Source of the DNA: Pseudomonas putida
Lineage (GTDB): Bacteria > Pseudomonadota > Gammaproteobacteria > Pseudomonadales > Pseudomonadaceae
Assembly: GCF_002741075.1 (NCBI RefSeq)
Contig: NZ_CP016634.1
Location: 2,340,501 to 2,404,500, forward strand
DNA length: 64,000 bases
Reading direction: 5' to 3'
Made by a program: the position numbers and the translations under genes
The notes under the pieces: generated by a model
Told to the model about the DNA's origin: nothing
What the model saw: the letters and a program-made list of their open reading frames with translations, nothing else
The model's database searches: none
Shown: in pieces, positions 9,846 through 18,943 of the stretch
How the letters are laid out: each line of letters begins with the position of its first letter
Numbering within the stretch: position 1 is the stretch's first letter

Positions 9846-9985
9846 GGGAGAAATCCTTTTCTGGTCATTGGGGTTGGGAAGGTTGCCTGATATCTAAGGG
9901 CGCTGCCATAGGCGCCTGCAGGCATCCGGTGCCGTCTATTCCCGAAAAAGCAAACGCCCCCAGCATTCCACTGGAGGCGCTTCTT

Positions 9986-10396
9986 TCACGTCCTGATGAC
10001 ATGAATGACCTTATGCACGGCCGTTACATCTGAAGTCTTTATAATAAACGTCTCAGGTGGGTTCAGCATTTCGACACAAATAGCCATTTGAGCTTCACCG
10101 CCCGCCTCCCAATATTTTTTGGGTGGCAAAGGCAAAAGTAGCCGCTTAATCAATGGCTGAATAGTTTCATCCTTCCACCATATAACCACTAGATCGCCCA
10201 ACTCGGGGGGCTTCTCAGGATCGAACACCATTATGTCGCCCGATTTATATTCGGGCAGAAGACAATCACCTTCGGCGGTTATCGCATAAGCGCTTGGACT
10301 CGGCTGTGCGCTTTTAGGACACCTGACACGCCCACCAACGGTTAGGTTGGAAAGGGCGTATTTCTTCTTTTGGTGGAGTGACTCTACCTCTTTCAT
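9986..10396 (-). CDS. S24/LexA-like fold protein without HTH domain, catalytic Ser replaced by Cys
   Basis: 136 aa. The segment AITAEGDCLLPEYKSGDIMVFDP matches the S24 'GDSM-x-P...GD' core, and Lys84 in LIKRLLL sits where the catalytic lysine is expected. The nucleophile position is Cys45 instead of Ser, and there is no N-terminal DNA-binding domain. UmuD is also about this size and HTH-less, but other UmuD features are not evident. It follows the 77-aa gene at 10416-10649 by 19 bp, so the two look like a pair. It may be a degraded phage repressor or an accessory protein. Confidence 0.55.
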   Translation of the reverse strand: MKEVESLHQKKKYALSNLTVGGRVRCPKSAQPSPSAYAITAEGDCLLPEYKSGDIMVFDPEKPPELGDLVVIWWKDETIQPLIKRLLLPLPPKKYWEAGGEAQMAICVEMLNPPETFIIKTSDVTAVHKVIHVIRT

Positions 10397-10415
10397 CGCT
10401 GGATCCTCTCAAGTC

Positions 10416-10649
10416 TTAGTCCACATAAACGATGGCCTTCCCCTTCCCGTATTTGGCTTGCATGAGATCCAACGCCGCCTGGGCGTGTTCGCGCCGGGCA
10501 AACCATGGCGACCGGCATTCGCGCTTTTCCTTGAGGTAAAGAACACAATACATCGGAGCAGATATAGGCGCTTGTAATGCCGTGCGAAGACGGTCCTTTT
10601 TAATACGCGCATGCAATGCTTCCGGTGAAATCAAGGCACTCGAAGCCAT
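10416..10649 (-). CDS. Small hypothetical protein
   Basis: 77 aa from the ATG at 10649, with GGAG 11-14 nt upstream. It has no recognised domain: a basic N-terminal half and a C-terminal segment (FARREHAQAALDLMQAKYGKGKAIVYVD) that could form a helix and strand. It is transcribed with the S24-like gene 19 bp downstream. Lower GC than the glutaminase region suggests acquired DNA. Confidence 0.5.
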   Translation of the reverse strand: MASSALISPEALHARIKKDRLRTALQAPISAPMYCVLYLKEKRECRSPWFARREHAQAALDLMQAKYGKGKAIVYVD

Positions 10650-10870
10650 GACTTTTATCTCCTGAAATGAATCTCTGCTGACGCCTGATCGGCACGATGA
10701 AGTGCATTGGTATGACAATACGTCCACACTCAGCTACTTCCTGTCGCTTTTAATCGCCCTGCACTGCGGGGCTATTTGGAGAATAGGCGGCGATCGACGC
10801 TCAAACGTCGCCCTACGCACCAAGCGGAATCTTCCTACGCACCTTCCTCACGTCGTCTGAAGGAAGTAAG

Positions 10871-11734
10871 GTGACGGGCATCCATCGCAGCACCGAAATG
10901 CTCGCCCTATACCTCGCCAGCAAGGAAGCCCTCGTGACTATTTCCATCACTCCCGTCCCCCACGGAATGTCACCCGGAATATTCGCATCGGAGCAATTGG
11001 AGCCAGGCAGCGTTTACAGCCGAGCGGACCTCAAAGCACGCTTCGACATTCACGACGCCACACTCAACACCGGGATCTTCCGCCCAAAGGGGTATGACTC
11101 TGTTTGGCTGTTCATCACCGAGCACAAGACCTCCGACAGAACCCAATACGAAGATGCCTTAGAGGGCGACATCCTTCGCATGCAAGGACAAACCAAGGGG
11201 CGAACCGATGCCCTCATTCTGGAGCACCGCGAACGAGGCCTGGAGCTACTGGTTTTCTATCGCAAGGCGAAGTACGAATATCCTGGCGCGGGTTTTCGTT
11301 ACGAAGGCGTTTTCACGTGTGAAAACCATGAAGGCAGCGGCCCGACATCGTTCGTATTGAAGCGCGTATCGGACGCAGTTGGAGAAAATCTTCCGGTAAC
11401 GATCGAGCAAGCACTAGACACCCAAGGCGCCTTCAATCCCGATGACCTGAGCGACGCGCGCATGCGCACCCTGGCGTCGATCGTTCGGCGACGCGGCCAA
11501 CCTCAATTCCGAAAGCAATTGCTCAAGGCCTACAAAGGCCGCTGCGCCATGACAGGCTGCACGTTGCAGCAGGTTTTGGAGGCGGCCCATATCCACCCCT
11601 ACCTCGGCGATGAAACCAACGTGGTTGCCAATGGGCTCTTGCTGAGGGCTGACGTGCATACGCTGTTCGACTTAGGGCTGTTGTGGGTCAACCCAAGCGA
11701 TATGCGCATTGGCATCGCCGACACGTTGAAATAG
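10871..11734 (+). CDS. HNH endonuclease, interrupted by an in-frame stop
   Basis: 287 aa from a GTG preceded by AAGGAAGTAAG. The N-terminal two thirds (about residues 70-170, with a GFRYEGVF segment) resemble DNA-reading domains of modification-dependent nucleases. The C-terminal HNH domain is clear: CAMTGC, EAAHIHPYLGD, NGLLLRADVHTLFD. TAG at 11732-11734 is followed by 36 further open codons in the same frame (SEYVSLEGQPLYLPENEP...) to TGA at 11843-11845, so the ancestral product was about 324 aa. The HNH core is intact. Whether the truncated enzyme works is unknown. Confidence 0.75.
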   Translation: MTGIHRSTEMLALYLASKEALVTISITPVPHGMSPGIFASEQLEPGSVYSRADLKARFDIHDATLNTGIFRPKGYDSVWLFITEHKTSDRTQYEDALEGDILRMQGQTKGRTDALILEHRERGLELLVFYRKAKYEYPGAGFRYEGVFTCENHEGSGPTSFVLKRVSDAVGENLPVTIEQALDTQGAFNPDDLSDARMRTLASIVRRRGQPQFRKQLLKAYKGRCAMTGCTLQQVLEAAHIHPYLGDETNVVANGLLLRADVHTLFDLGLLWVNPSDMRIGIADTLK

Positions 11735-11856
11735 AGCGAATACGTTTCGCTGGAAGGCCAACCGTTGTACCTGCCAGAAAACGAACCAGACCGCCCTAGC
11801 CTCCCCGCGCTGGCGTTTCGCTTCAACACGATTGCTGCCCGCTGATCACACGCCTC

Positions 11857-11899
11857 CATGTAGGAGCGGCGCCGCGATGGGCCGCAAAGCGGCCCCAGT
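11857..11899. repeat. Pseudomonas REP-type palindromic element
   Basis: TGTAGGAGCGGC followed by CGATGGGCCGCAAAGCGGCC has the layout of the intergenic REP sequences common in P. putida-group genomes, with a GGCCGC/GCGGCC hairpin. It lies just after the old stop of the HNH gene. Only one copy is seen here. Confidence 0.55.
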
Positions 11900-12135
11900 T
11901 TTGTCACCCGCCCACCGCGAAAAAGCACCCCCGGCATCCAGAGGCGCTTATCAATCCAAGTGCTCGCCGCTCAACATCAACAGAGTAACCAAACCGACCT
12001 GCGCAACCCTACGCAGATCTCTGCCCGTAGCCTGGTCTACCGCCATCGATGAAGAACGACGAACACTGCGAGGCTAGACCATCTGGACAGGCTTACGAGG
12101 GAACTCGCGCCATTTAGGAAACGGACTACAGGTGA

Positions 12136-12369
12136 TCAGTGCTGCGCCTGCACACGACTCAGCGCCATCTCTACCAAGGCGTGGGCGCGTTCGATTTCGT
12201 GCATGGCTGCCAAGGCCAGGACCTGACCCGGAGGCTTGGCGTGAAGCTGGACGCTGTGCTGGGACACGGTCAGGGCACAGACCAGGTATTCGGAGATCTG
12301 GATGAGGATCTCTTCGAGGGTGGTGAGGGATTCGGATGGTAGTGGTGGGTCGTGGACGATTTTGAGCAT
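12136..12369 (-). CDS. Small Pseudomonas hypothetical protein
   Basis: 77 aa from the ATG at 12369. It has the style of small Pseudomonas-restricted families (proline-rich start DPPLPSESLTTLEEIL, then PPGQVLALAAMHEIERAHALVEMAL), predicted helical, possibly DUF6124/DUF3077-like. No catalytic motif. The ribosome site is poor, so the start is uncertain; an upstream TTG at 12417 is in frame. Confidence 0.5.
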   Translation of the reverse strand: MLKIVHDPPLPSESLTTLEEILIQISEYLVCALTVSQHSVQLHAKPPGQVLALAAMHEIERAHALVEMALSRVQAQH

Positions 12370-12705
12370 GACAAACGCCGATATCAATGGAGCTGCCACG
12401 CCTCTGCTGTCAAACAAATGGGTGGCAGCTGTACGCGGGTTGACAGACCGCGGATATCGGAACTCGGCGCACCGAAGTGCCCCACGACAGCCGCCATAAA
12501 GCGATGCGCTGTGGTCCGAAAATCAGAATCGGTCTGTCAAAATCGGTCGTTGAATTTGCAACGACCCGGCGAGACTAGAGCGCTGATGGAGCGACAGCAA
12601 TGGGCTGGAAGGCGGTAGAAGTATGTTTGGGAAACGAACTACAGGGAAGTGGGAAAATCTGATTCAAACGGTCACAGGACATCGGCAGCCCGCAACCATG
12701 GCTGG
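12370..12705. other. Intergenic stretch, no gene recognised
   Basis: Both strands hold only short, non-conserved open frames here. No tRNA, clear promoter or terminator was seen. Confidence 0.4.
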
Positions 12706-12933
12706 CTAACGACGTATAGGCGATGACCCACCGAGCATTTCTAGCTGGTAGTCAGTTACGGACTGGAACGCGTACTCGGCCTCAAGGCGGAGTCGCTCCA
12801 ACTCTGCGTTGCAGAGACCATCGGCTTTGGCTTGGTGGTATTTCTTCATGGCCTCTATAGCCTGCTGGTACAGCGGATCATCAGGGAGTAGCGGCTGTCG
12901 TACTCGTACCATCATGACTGCATCCTCATTCAT
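12706..12933 (-). CDS. Small hypothetical protein, paralogous to a prophage gene
   Basis: 75 aa. The core PLYQQAIEAMKKYHQ...ELERLRLEAEYAFQ closely resembles PLIQQAVDAMREYHQ...EVERLRLLAESLFQ in the gene at 19773-19955. It is helical with no known function. Its ATG overlaps the DUF3223 gene stop by 4 bp, so it is co-expressed with it. Confidence 0.6.
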   Translation of the reverse strand: MNEDAVMMVRVRQPLLPDDPLYQQAIEAMKKYHQAKADGLCNAELERLRLEAEYAFQSVTDYQLEMLGGSSPIRR

Positions 12934-13571
12934 GACTGAAGCCTTCCACCCTTCAATACGTTAGCTTGCCTACTGGTCGGTTGGAGCTTGGCGTGTTGCC
13001 GATGAAAGTCCACAAAAGCTTGAAGCACCTCGCGATCAGCCAGCGCGAGAGTCATCCCATTGCCGATTACTTCTAGGTTACGTAGATCAACCTGGCAGGC
13101 CCTGCAGAACTCATCCAAGAGGCGCCAAAAGGGGATTTTATGATCGATATGCAAGTCATTTGGGTGGACTATTTCGTTACCTGTGATCGCGCAGTTTATA
13201 GGCCATTGGAGGCCGGCGCGGAAGCTGTCCATCTGTGGCCTAACTGCGAAGCGCAGAGCTTCGCAGACCTTTCCATGATGCGACTGCGTGACACCGGTTA
13301 TGCAGCGCTTGTAGGAGAAGGAGTCGGTGGTGCCATCGGTGCGGACTAGTCGTAAACCTCGCCCCGCTAAAGGGTTTCGCTCCAGGCAAAAATGGTCAAC
13401 TCCAACTCCAATCTTACGCTCTGCATCTGGGTGAAGCGCCAGCAGTAGGTGCAGTTTTTGGGCAGCGACTGGATGGATGATTCGCCCAACATCACCGGTA
13501 CGAATGAAGTGTTTCAAACGATCCAACAGAGCCTGCTTCGAGGCGTATTCAAACGGGCCCAACCAGTACAT
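12930..13571 (-). CDS. DUF3223-type HNH-like protein
   Basis: 213 aa from the ATG at 13571 (GGAG 8-11 nt upstream). The C-terminal half has CAITGNEI...HIDHKIPFWRLLDEFC and FVDFHRQHAKLQ, the Cys/Asp-His layout of DUF3223 (an HNH-superfamily nuclease-like domain). It overlaps the 75-aa gene downstream. Such domains occur in mobile and defence-related proteins; a role here is only inferred from the accessory setting. Confidence 0.65.
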   Translation of the reverse strand: MYWLGPFEYASKQALLDRLKHFIRTGDVGRIIHPVAAQKLHLLLALHPDAERKIGVGVDHFCLERNPLAGRGLRLVRTDGTTDSFSYKRCITGVTQSHHGKVCEALRFAVRPQMDSFRAGLQWPINCAITGNEIVHPNDLHIDHKIPFWRLLDEFCRACQVDLRNLEVIGNGMTLALADREVLQAFVDFHRQHAKLQPTSRQANVLKGGRLQS

Positions 13572-13794
13572 CCTTGTACTCCGTCTTTTGTCCTGAACCA
13601 CCGATACAGCCCCCCCCCCGCTTTACTACCCTTGAGTCCGATACGCCAGCGGGTTCTACCATGCAGCAACACCCCTTTGGACGCTGTGAATGGACTAGAA
13701 TCCGGCTTCTTGGTGTCGACTCTGCTGAATAGCTGGATACTGTGCAGGCAACAGGCTGCGCAATCGATAAATCACAAGGGCAAACCGTATACGC

Positions 13795-15486
13795 TTAGGC
13801 GGAAGCCAAAGCCTCCTCCTCCACCTGCTCGATGGCTTCCTCAGCCTCGATCTGGTGACGCGTCCATTCGGCAGCAATCACTGGGTTTTCAATGATCTGT
13901 TGCTCGATGCGTTGAGTCTCTCTGTACTCAATCGCCTTGGCGCTCATCGTCCACTGCGTTTCGACACCGAGCTGCTCTAGTTCAGCCCGGATAGCTGGTA
14001 AACCAATGCGGAAGAATTCCTTACGCGGGTTGACCTTGTTCACCTGTTCTCGCAGGAAATGGCGATGAAGCTGTTTCTCAAGCCCAGGTGCGTCGTCGCT
14101 GAAGATCATGGCATGCACATCGAATTCGAACGGAACACTTGCGTCACCGAGTTCCCGTACCCGATCCAGAGGCTCCAGGCGACGAGTCATGCCGATTTTG
14201 AAGACCTGCTCACCGAATGAGCCGATGTTGGAGATGATGTAGACATGGCCAGCACGTGTCTGTTGGGCCATAGAGAGTGCGCGCTGGTTCTTGTCTTCGG
14301 CTGCTTGTAGCTGTTCCTGCAGCAGCGCCAGGCGGGCCTCGAAGTCTGCGCGCTCAGCGGCACTGGCTGCGGCCACCTGCTCTTGGGCTTTTTCCAGCGC
14401 TTTGCGCAAGGTGGCCTCTTCCTTCGCAGCATCCTTGATCGCGCGCTCGAATTCGCGTCGAGCCTTCTCTTCCTCACGGATTTGCTCACGCAGTTGACGT
14501 TGCTCTTCACGCTCCTGGTCTTTGAGGAGCTTTGCAGTCACTGCCCATCGCAGCTCCTCCAAACGAGCGCTCATGAACTCCTCAGTGATTCGCGCATTTC
14601 GGAATGACGCACCGTTAAGGTTGACCAGTGCGGCAGCATCGCGGATTTCCTGCTCCAGCTTCCCATGGTTGTCAGCTTTGGAACGCGTGAGGATGGAATC
14701 CACCTTGCCGTTAAAGGCATCTACGACGAAGCGTACAGCGGTGTCGCGACGGTTAGCCTCGACATAGTCGCAAGCTGCGGCCCTTCCTGCCTTGACCATA
14801 AAGCGTGTGTAATCCCGAGCGGCTTTGAGCTTCTGGCCAGCTTCGGTGAAACCGAATTCTTCGGCGAGGTCATCCAGGAGGTTGTAGGTTGGAACGATGT
14901 AAGCATCGCCATACCCTTCAACAACGTTCTTCATGGCTTGGGCAGCATCGGCGTAGTGCTTGGCCTTACCCATTGCAGCCAAAGCATCGCCAGCGACCTG
15001 CTGAGCTCGCGCCTGAGCATCGGCAATGATCTTGTCGGCATCTGTGACAGCCTGCTGCAAGCGGCTCTCGGCCTGGCTGACTTTCAACTGAGCTTGCTGC
15101 AGTAGCTGATCGCGCTCTGCCCTGCCCTTGCTGACTATTTGGACTTTCTCGGCTTCCGCATCTGCAATGGCTTGCTTGAGCCTGCTCTCGGCCTCCGCCA
15201 ATTTGACCTGAGCCTGCTGAAGCAGTTGATTCCGCTCGGCCCGGGTCTCACCAAGGATCCTCGCAGCTTCTGCTTCCGCGTCAAGAACTTCTCTGAAACG
15301 CTCCAACTCAATCAAGGTTCGCTGCAGCTCGGCGTTCAGCGCTGCGGATCCTTCCTCGGTGGACTTGAGATCGTTTTGCCTAGCCTCGAGCTCCATCCTC
15401 AGCTGGCCAATGACTCCCTTCGCCCTGATGCTCTGTACGAGAAACACACAGGCGGTGATACCTGCGACTATTGCTAGAAGCTCCAT
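13795..15486 (-). CDS. Membrane-anchored coiled-coil protein with DUF4041 and GIY-YIG (T5orf172) domains
   Basis: 563 aa from the ATG at 15486. Order: one N-terminal transmembrane helix (residues about 2-22), a long coiled coil with two related blocks (AERNQLLQQAQVKLAEAESRL and AERDQLLQQAQLKVSQAESRL), a DUF4041-like region (about 150-300), a second coiled coil, then a T5orf172-type GIY-YIG domain (GHVYIISNIGSFG...FKIGMTRR...EKQLHRHF). The domain set is typical of phage and island genes. An anti-phage or nucleic-acid-processing role is possible but unproven. Confidence 0.75.
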   Translation of the reverse strand: MELLAIVAGITACVFLVQSIRAKGVIGQLRMELEARQNDLKSTEEGSAALNAELQRTLIELERFREVLDAEAEAARILGETRAERNQLLQQAQVKLAEAESRLKQAIADAEAEKVQIVSKGRAERDQLLQQAQLKVSQAESRLQQAVTDADKIIADAQARAQQVAGDALAAMGKAKHYADAAQAMKNVVEGYGDAYIVPTYNLLDDLAEEFGFTEAGQKLKAARDYTRFMVKAGRAAACDYVEANRRDTAVRFVVDAFNGKVDSILTRSKADNHGKLEQEIRDAAALVNLNGASFRNARITEEFMSARLEELRWAVTAKLLKDQEREEQRQLREQIREEEKARREFERAIKDAAKEEATLRKALEKAQEQVAAASAAERADFEARLALLQEQLQAAEDKNQRALSMAQQTRAGHVYIISNIGSFGEQVFKIGMTRRLEPLDRVRELGDASVPFEFDVHAMIFSDDAPGLEKQLHRHFLREQVNKVNPRKEFFRIGLPAIRAELEQLGVETQWTMSAKAIEYRETQRIEQQIIENPVIAAEWTRHQIEAEEAIEQVEEEALASA

Positions 15487-15923
15487 TTGCAGCAATTCCC
15501 TGTCTGAAACGAAAGCAGAATCCTACATCGCTATGCCGGCCATTAGCCACCAACACGATTCACCGCAGAGCTTGGTACAGCTAACATGCCTCAGCTCGGG
15601 ACGAGTACATTTGTACTCCTTCCGCTTGGCACTGCCCTTCGTCTACATCGAGGGGCTCTAAGGCTTAACTGTGCCAGCGCAAGTCGGCACGAAACCATCC
15701 AAATGGATCTCCAGAAGCCTGTACTAGACGCATCTTCGGGCAAATTCCCTTGCACGCTTAGAATGGGGTTGGTAGATTTCAGATTGCGTTAGGTAGGCGC
15801 ACCTCACTCGTCAGTGGCAGCTGGAAACGGCACTACCTGTAATACCTCTTATGCATAGGCCGTGTTTTATCTGGCCCCCTAGCAACGTAGACGAGTGGCG
15901 TAGCTCATGGGGCGGAGAAGAAC
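15487..15923. other. Divergent intergenic region, no gene recognised
   Basis: 437 bp between two divergently transcribed accessory genes, so it should carry both promoters. I see no convincing sigma70 box, RNA gene or repeat. A GAGTACA/TGTACTC palindrome is at 15603-15618. Confidence 0.4.
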
Positions 15924-17105
15924 ATGCGCACTACTGATACACCTCCCTCTACCCTCCGTGGTATCCGGCGAAAAGCTAAGAAGCTCAAGCACGAGAAGCA
16001 CATCACCCACGATGAAGCGCTACATCTTGTTGCCCGTGAGTGTGGCTTCCAGGACTTCCATCACGCTCGGCGATCGCTGGAGCGTGGCTCATCTACATCA
16101 GAACCACAACCTACCCCGACCGAACAGCAACCACCCGCTGAAAAACCGCGCGCAGAAGGAACAGCTATGGGCATCAAAATGAACCTCGCGAAAGACCAGA
16201 ATGGACGCGAGTGGGACGCAGACACCTATCAACGCGGGATGGGTGCCGAACCCTTGATGTGCACACACTGCGGAGTCGCAGTCACACACAACCCTTCCTA
16301 CACGCGCGAAATGTACGACAAGCCTGTTCTGGTGCCTGGCTACTTTCGGCTGCTTCCCAAAGGCGCTCATGCCTCACATTGTCGCTTTGGGGTGGATGAA
16401 GAGGTCGACAAGATCGCAATGGAGTCTGAGGGGCTGATCGAAAGCCTTCAGCGGGACAAATACCGGATGCGCCTGGTGATGATCAAAGAGGCGTTGGAAG
16501 GTGGCAGCCCGGCAAAAAAACCGGACTCTGATGGTTCCCGAGCGAAGACTGGGCGTACCTACGTCCGCAATCCCAGCCTCTTGCCCGCCTATATCAACTC
16601 TGCGAACCGCGCCCTCAAGCTGCGGGCCCTCTGCGCGAGCAACCAGGATATCGAGCAGCACTTGGAACTGATTTTCGAGGGCAACGTAAAGGTTAGCTGG
16701 GATCAGTTTTACTTTGAGACGGAACGGCACATGGAGGCCTTCCATGCAGTGTCGCAAAACGTGGTTCAACACCCCATCGCGATTCAGGGCAACGTCAAGA
16801 GCGTGCGCCGGGCGCTAAAAGGTGACGCAACGAAGAATGTGCTAAATCTGCAGATGAACCCCTTCCGCGTTGATCAAGACGATGCTGAGAACGGTATCGG
16901 GCTAGAAGTAAGCATTTGGGCGCGGGAAACATCCTGGTTCAATGGCATCGAGGATGGCGATGACGTTGTAGTGCTGGGTGTGTGGAAATCTAGCGTCACT
17001 CCGCCCTCTGCTGCGCCTCGGGAAGGAGGACGATTCAAGACCCTAACCAAGCGTCGGCTTAGCTTGAGCATGGTGCTCAAACCGCAGATTTCAAAGATTC
17101 GGTAG
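15924..17105 (+). CDS. Hypothetical protein with N-terminal mobile-element-type domain and CxxC/HxxC zinc site
   Basis: 393 aa. The N-terminal about 50 residues (RRKAKKLKHEKHITHDEALH, ECGFQDFHHARRSL) match a short helical domain seen at the start of plasmid and island proteins (DUF5623/glyoxalase-related N-termini). A linker and a metal-site-like stretch (CTHCG...H-x-x-H-C) follow at about 110-150; the rest is unrecognised. It is a single gene between the coiled-coil gene and the IS remnant. The start at 15924 is the first ATG of the open frame; MGIKMNL downstream is an alternative. Confidence 0.5.
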   Translation: MRTTDTPPSTLRGIRRKAKKLKHEKHITHDEALHLVARECGFQDFHHARRSLERGSSTSEPQPTPTEQQPPAEKPRAEGTAMGIKMNLAKDQNGREWDADTYQRGMGAEPLMCTHCGVAVTHNPSYTREMYDKPVLVPGYFRLLPKGAHASHCRFGVDEEVDKIAMESEGLIESLQRDKYRMRLVMIKEALEGGSPAKKPDSDGSRAKTGRTYVRNPSLLPAYINSANRALKLRALCASNQDIEQHLELIFEGNVKVSWDQFYFETERHMEAFHAVSQNVVQHPIAIQGNVKSVRRALKGDATKNVLNLQMNPFRVDQDDAENGIGLEVSIWARETSWFNGIEDGDDVVVLGVWKSSVTPPSAAPREGGRFKTLTKRRLSLSMVLKPQISKIR

Positions 17106-17257
17106 GGAACCTATTTGCATGACCGCCCAAACGCACAACGCATAAGAATCTCACTGCCATTACGGCGTCCAATGCGGTCAGCCTGGCCTCGGGAAGCATT
17201 TTGAAACGCTTCCCGACACGCCACTCAAAAAGGCTGAGGTTGATCAGGTAAGGTAGG

Positions 17258-18543
17258 CGTGACCTGCCCAAAATCCCAAAAGAGCTGCTGGAGCAGTTCG
17301 GTGAGGGCTTGATGACCGCAGAAGCTATCGAGGATGCCTCTGCGGCGTTCAAGAAGGCCCTGATCGAACGTGCTCTGCATGCCGAGCTTGGCCACCACCT
17401 AGGTTATCCGCCGGGCGCGCAGCGCCCAGAGGATGAAACCAACCAGCGTAACGGCAAGAGTGGCAAGACGGTTTTGACCGGCGATGGCCCGCTGCGACTG
17501 GAAATTCCTCGCGACCGAGACGGCAGTTTTGCGCCCATTCTCATCCCCAAGCACGAGCGGCGGTACACCGGTTTCGATGACAAGATCATCGCCATGTACG
17601 CCCGGGGCATGACGGTCAGAGAGATCCGAGCCTTTCTGTCCGAGCAGTATGGAACCGACGTGTCGCCTGATTTCATCAGCTCTGTAACTGACGAGGTCAT
17701 GGAAGAGATTGGTGCTTGGCAACAGCGGCCACTGGAGCCGATGTATCCGGTCATTTTCTTTGATGCACTGCGGGTGAAGATCCGCGAAGAAGGCCTGGTG
17801 CGCAACAAGGCCATTTACCTGGCACTGGGCGTTCTCCCCGACGGTACGCGCGACATCTTGGGTATCTGGATCGAAAACACCGAAGGTGCGAAGTTCTGGA
17901 TGAAGGTCTTTAACGATCTCAAGACGCGTGGCGTCGAAGATGTGCTGATTGCCGTGACCGATGGCCTCAAAGGCATGCCAGAGGCTCTCAGCGCCGTGTT
18001 TCCAGAGACGACGCTGCAGACGTGCATCGTGCACCTGATCCGCAACAGTCTCGACTTCGCGGCCTGGGACAAGCGCCGGGCACTGGCCAAGGCGCTGAAG
18101 CCGATTTACCAGGCTATCAATGCAGAAGCGGCTGAGCAGGCATTGGATGAGTTTGAAAACGGCCCCTGGGGCAAGCAGTATCCAACGGTCGTTGCGGCCT
18201 GGAGACGCGCCTGGGATCGAGTGATTCCCTTCTTTGTCTTCCCGCCAGCCATCCGGAAAGTGATCTACACCACCAACGCCATCGAGAGTATCAATGCCCA
18301 GCTGCGCAAGATCATCAAGACCCGAGGCCATTTCCCGAACGACGACGCAGCCACCAAGCTGATCTGGCTGGGGCTGCGAAACATCACGGCGAACTGGGGC
18401 TCAGCGGCGCATGATTGGAAAAGTGCGATGAATCAATTCGCGATTTTGTACGGAGATCGGTTCATCAGGCCGACTTGGTGAAAATCAGGGCCTGCCTGAC
18501 GGCAGGCCGTTACCGGCCCGCACACAAAAAATCTGACACTTCC
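17258..18543 (+). mobile_element. IS256-family insertion sequence, 5' truncated
   Basis: The transposase reading frame is homologous from about 17258 (DLPKIPKELLEQFGEGLM), but an in-frame TAA at 17249 and lack of a start codon show its first codons are lost. The right terminal repeat is recognisable at 18521-18543 (CACACAAAAAATC...ACACTTCC, IS256 style). The expected left copy GGAAGTGTCAGA... is not found upstream, so the left end has been deleted or replaced. Confidence 0.7.
17312..18481 (+). CDS. IS256-family transposase, N-terminally truncated
   Basis: 389 aa from the first ATG; homologues carry about 20 more residues. It has a Mutator-type DDE catalytic domain: MYPVIFFDALRVK (first Asp), VTDGLKGMPEAL (second Asp), CIVHLIRNSL, and YTTNAIESINAQLRK (Glu region). 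The catalytic core looks intact. With no left inverted repeat the element is probably immobile by itself, though the protein might act in trans. Confidence 0.85.
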   Translation: MTAEAIEDASAAFKKALIERALHAELGHHLGYPPGAQRPEDETNQRNGKSGKTVLTGDGPLRLEIPRDRDGSFAPILIPKHERRYTGFDDKIIAMYARGMTVREIRAFLSEQYGTDVSPDFISSVTDEVMEEIGAWQQRPLEPMYPVIFFDALRVKIREEGLVRNKAIYLALGVLPDGTRDILGIWIENTEGAKFWMKVFNDLKTRGVEDVLIAVTDGLKGMPEALSAVFPETTLQTCIVHLIRNSLDFAAWDKRRALAKALKPIYQAINAEAAEQALDEFENGPWGKQYPTVVAAWRRAWDRVIPFFVFPPAIRKVIYTTNAIESINAQLRKIIKTRGHFPNDDAATKLIWLGLRNITANWGSAAHDWKSAMNQFAILYGDRFIRPTW

Positions 18544-18898
18544 ACGGTGTCAGGTCCAACTAGTTCCCTACGGAGAGAACTAGCGCATTCCGGACGCGGG
18601 CTCAACTTCCCCGGCCCAGCACAGGCTATCCAACGCATTCTTGTGTCACCACCCGGTAGATCGGAAGAGATAAGGCACATGCCCTTCAAACCGATAGAAG
18701 GTTCGAATTAGAGGCTCATGGAGCAATGATGCCCTCCTTACACCTGAGTGGCGAATTTGCCTCCTATGAAGTAGGTAAGACTGCCCAGCAAGCCCCGAAG
18801 CCCCTGATTAAGTTCTCTACGGGCGATTACTACTAATCCGAGCTGATCACCCTCGCCGTGTCGCACTGTCCCCAAGACACTCAAAAACCACCAGGCAT
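18544..18898. other. Intergenic region between the IS remnant and the tRNA-Pro terminator
   Basis: About 355 bp with no large gene. It holds only a 36-codon candidate frame (18726-18836). Confidence 0.4.
18726..18836 (+). CDS. Candidate small protein (36 aa)
   Basis: ATG-ATG preceded by GGAG at a good distance opens 36 codons ending in KPLIKFSTGDYY. No family is recognised. It lies in the chromosomal flank downstream of tRNA-Pro(GGG). It is supported only by the ribosome site and a plausible composition. Confidence 0.3.
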   Translation: MMPSLHLSGEFASYEVGKTAQQAPKPLIKFSTGDYY

Positions 18899-18937
18899 AA
18901 AAAAATCCAGTCGCCTCACGGTGACTGGATTTTTAGG
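18899..18937. terminator. Bidirectional-type terminator downstream of tRNA-Pro(GGG)
   Basis: AAAAATCCAGTC and GACTGGATTTTT arms form a long hairpin flanked by A and T tracts. It lies 7 bp past the CCA end of the tRNA-Pro fragment and would normally end the tRNA transcript (minus strand). Confidence 0.75.
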
Positions 18938-18943
18938 GATTTT

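Noticed and set aside
13563..15618. Shared GTACA-TGTAC palindromes near 13565 and 15603 as an operator pair
   Set aside because: Best explained by chance similarity of a GGAGTACA ribosome-site segment; spacers differ.
17102..18571. GTAGGGAAC and its inverted copy flanking the IS as its true ends
   Set aside because: Only 9 bp match; sequences diverge at once and the IS256-style right end lies inside.
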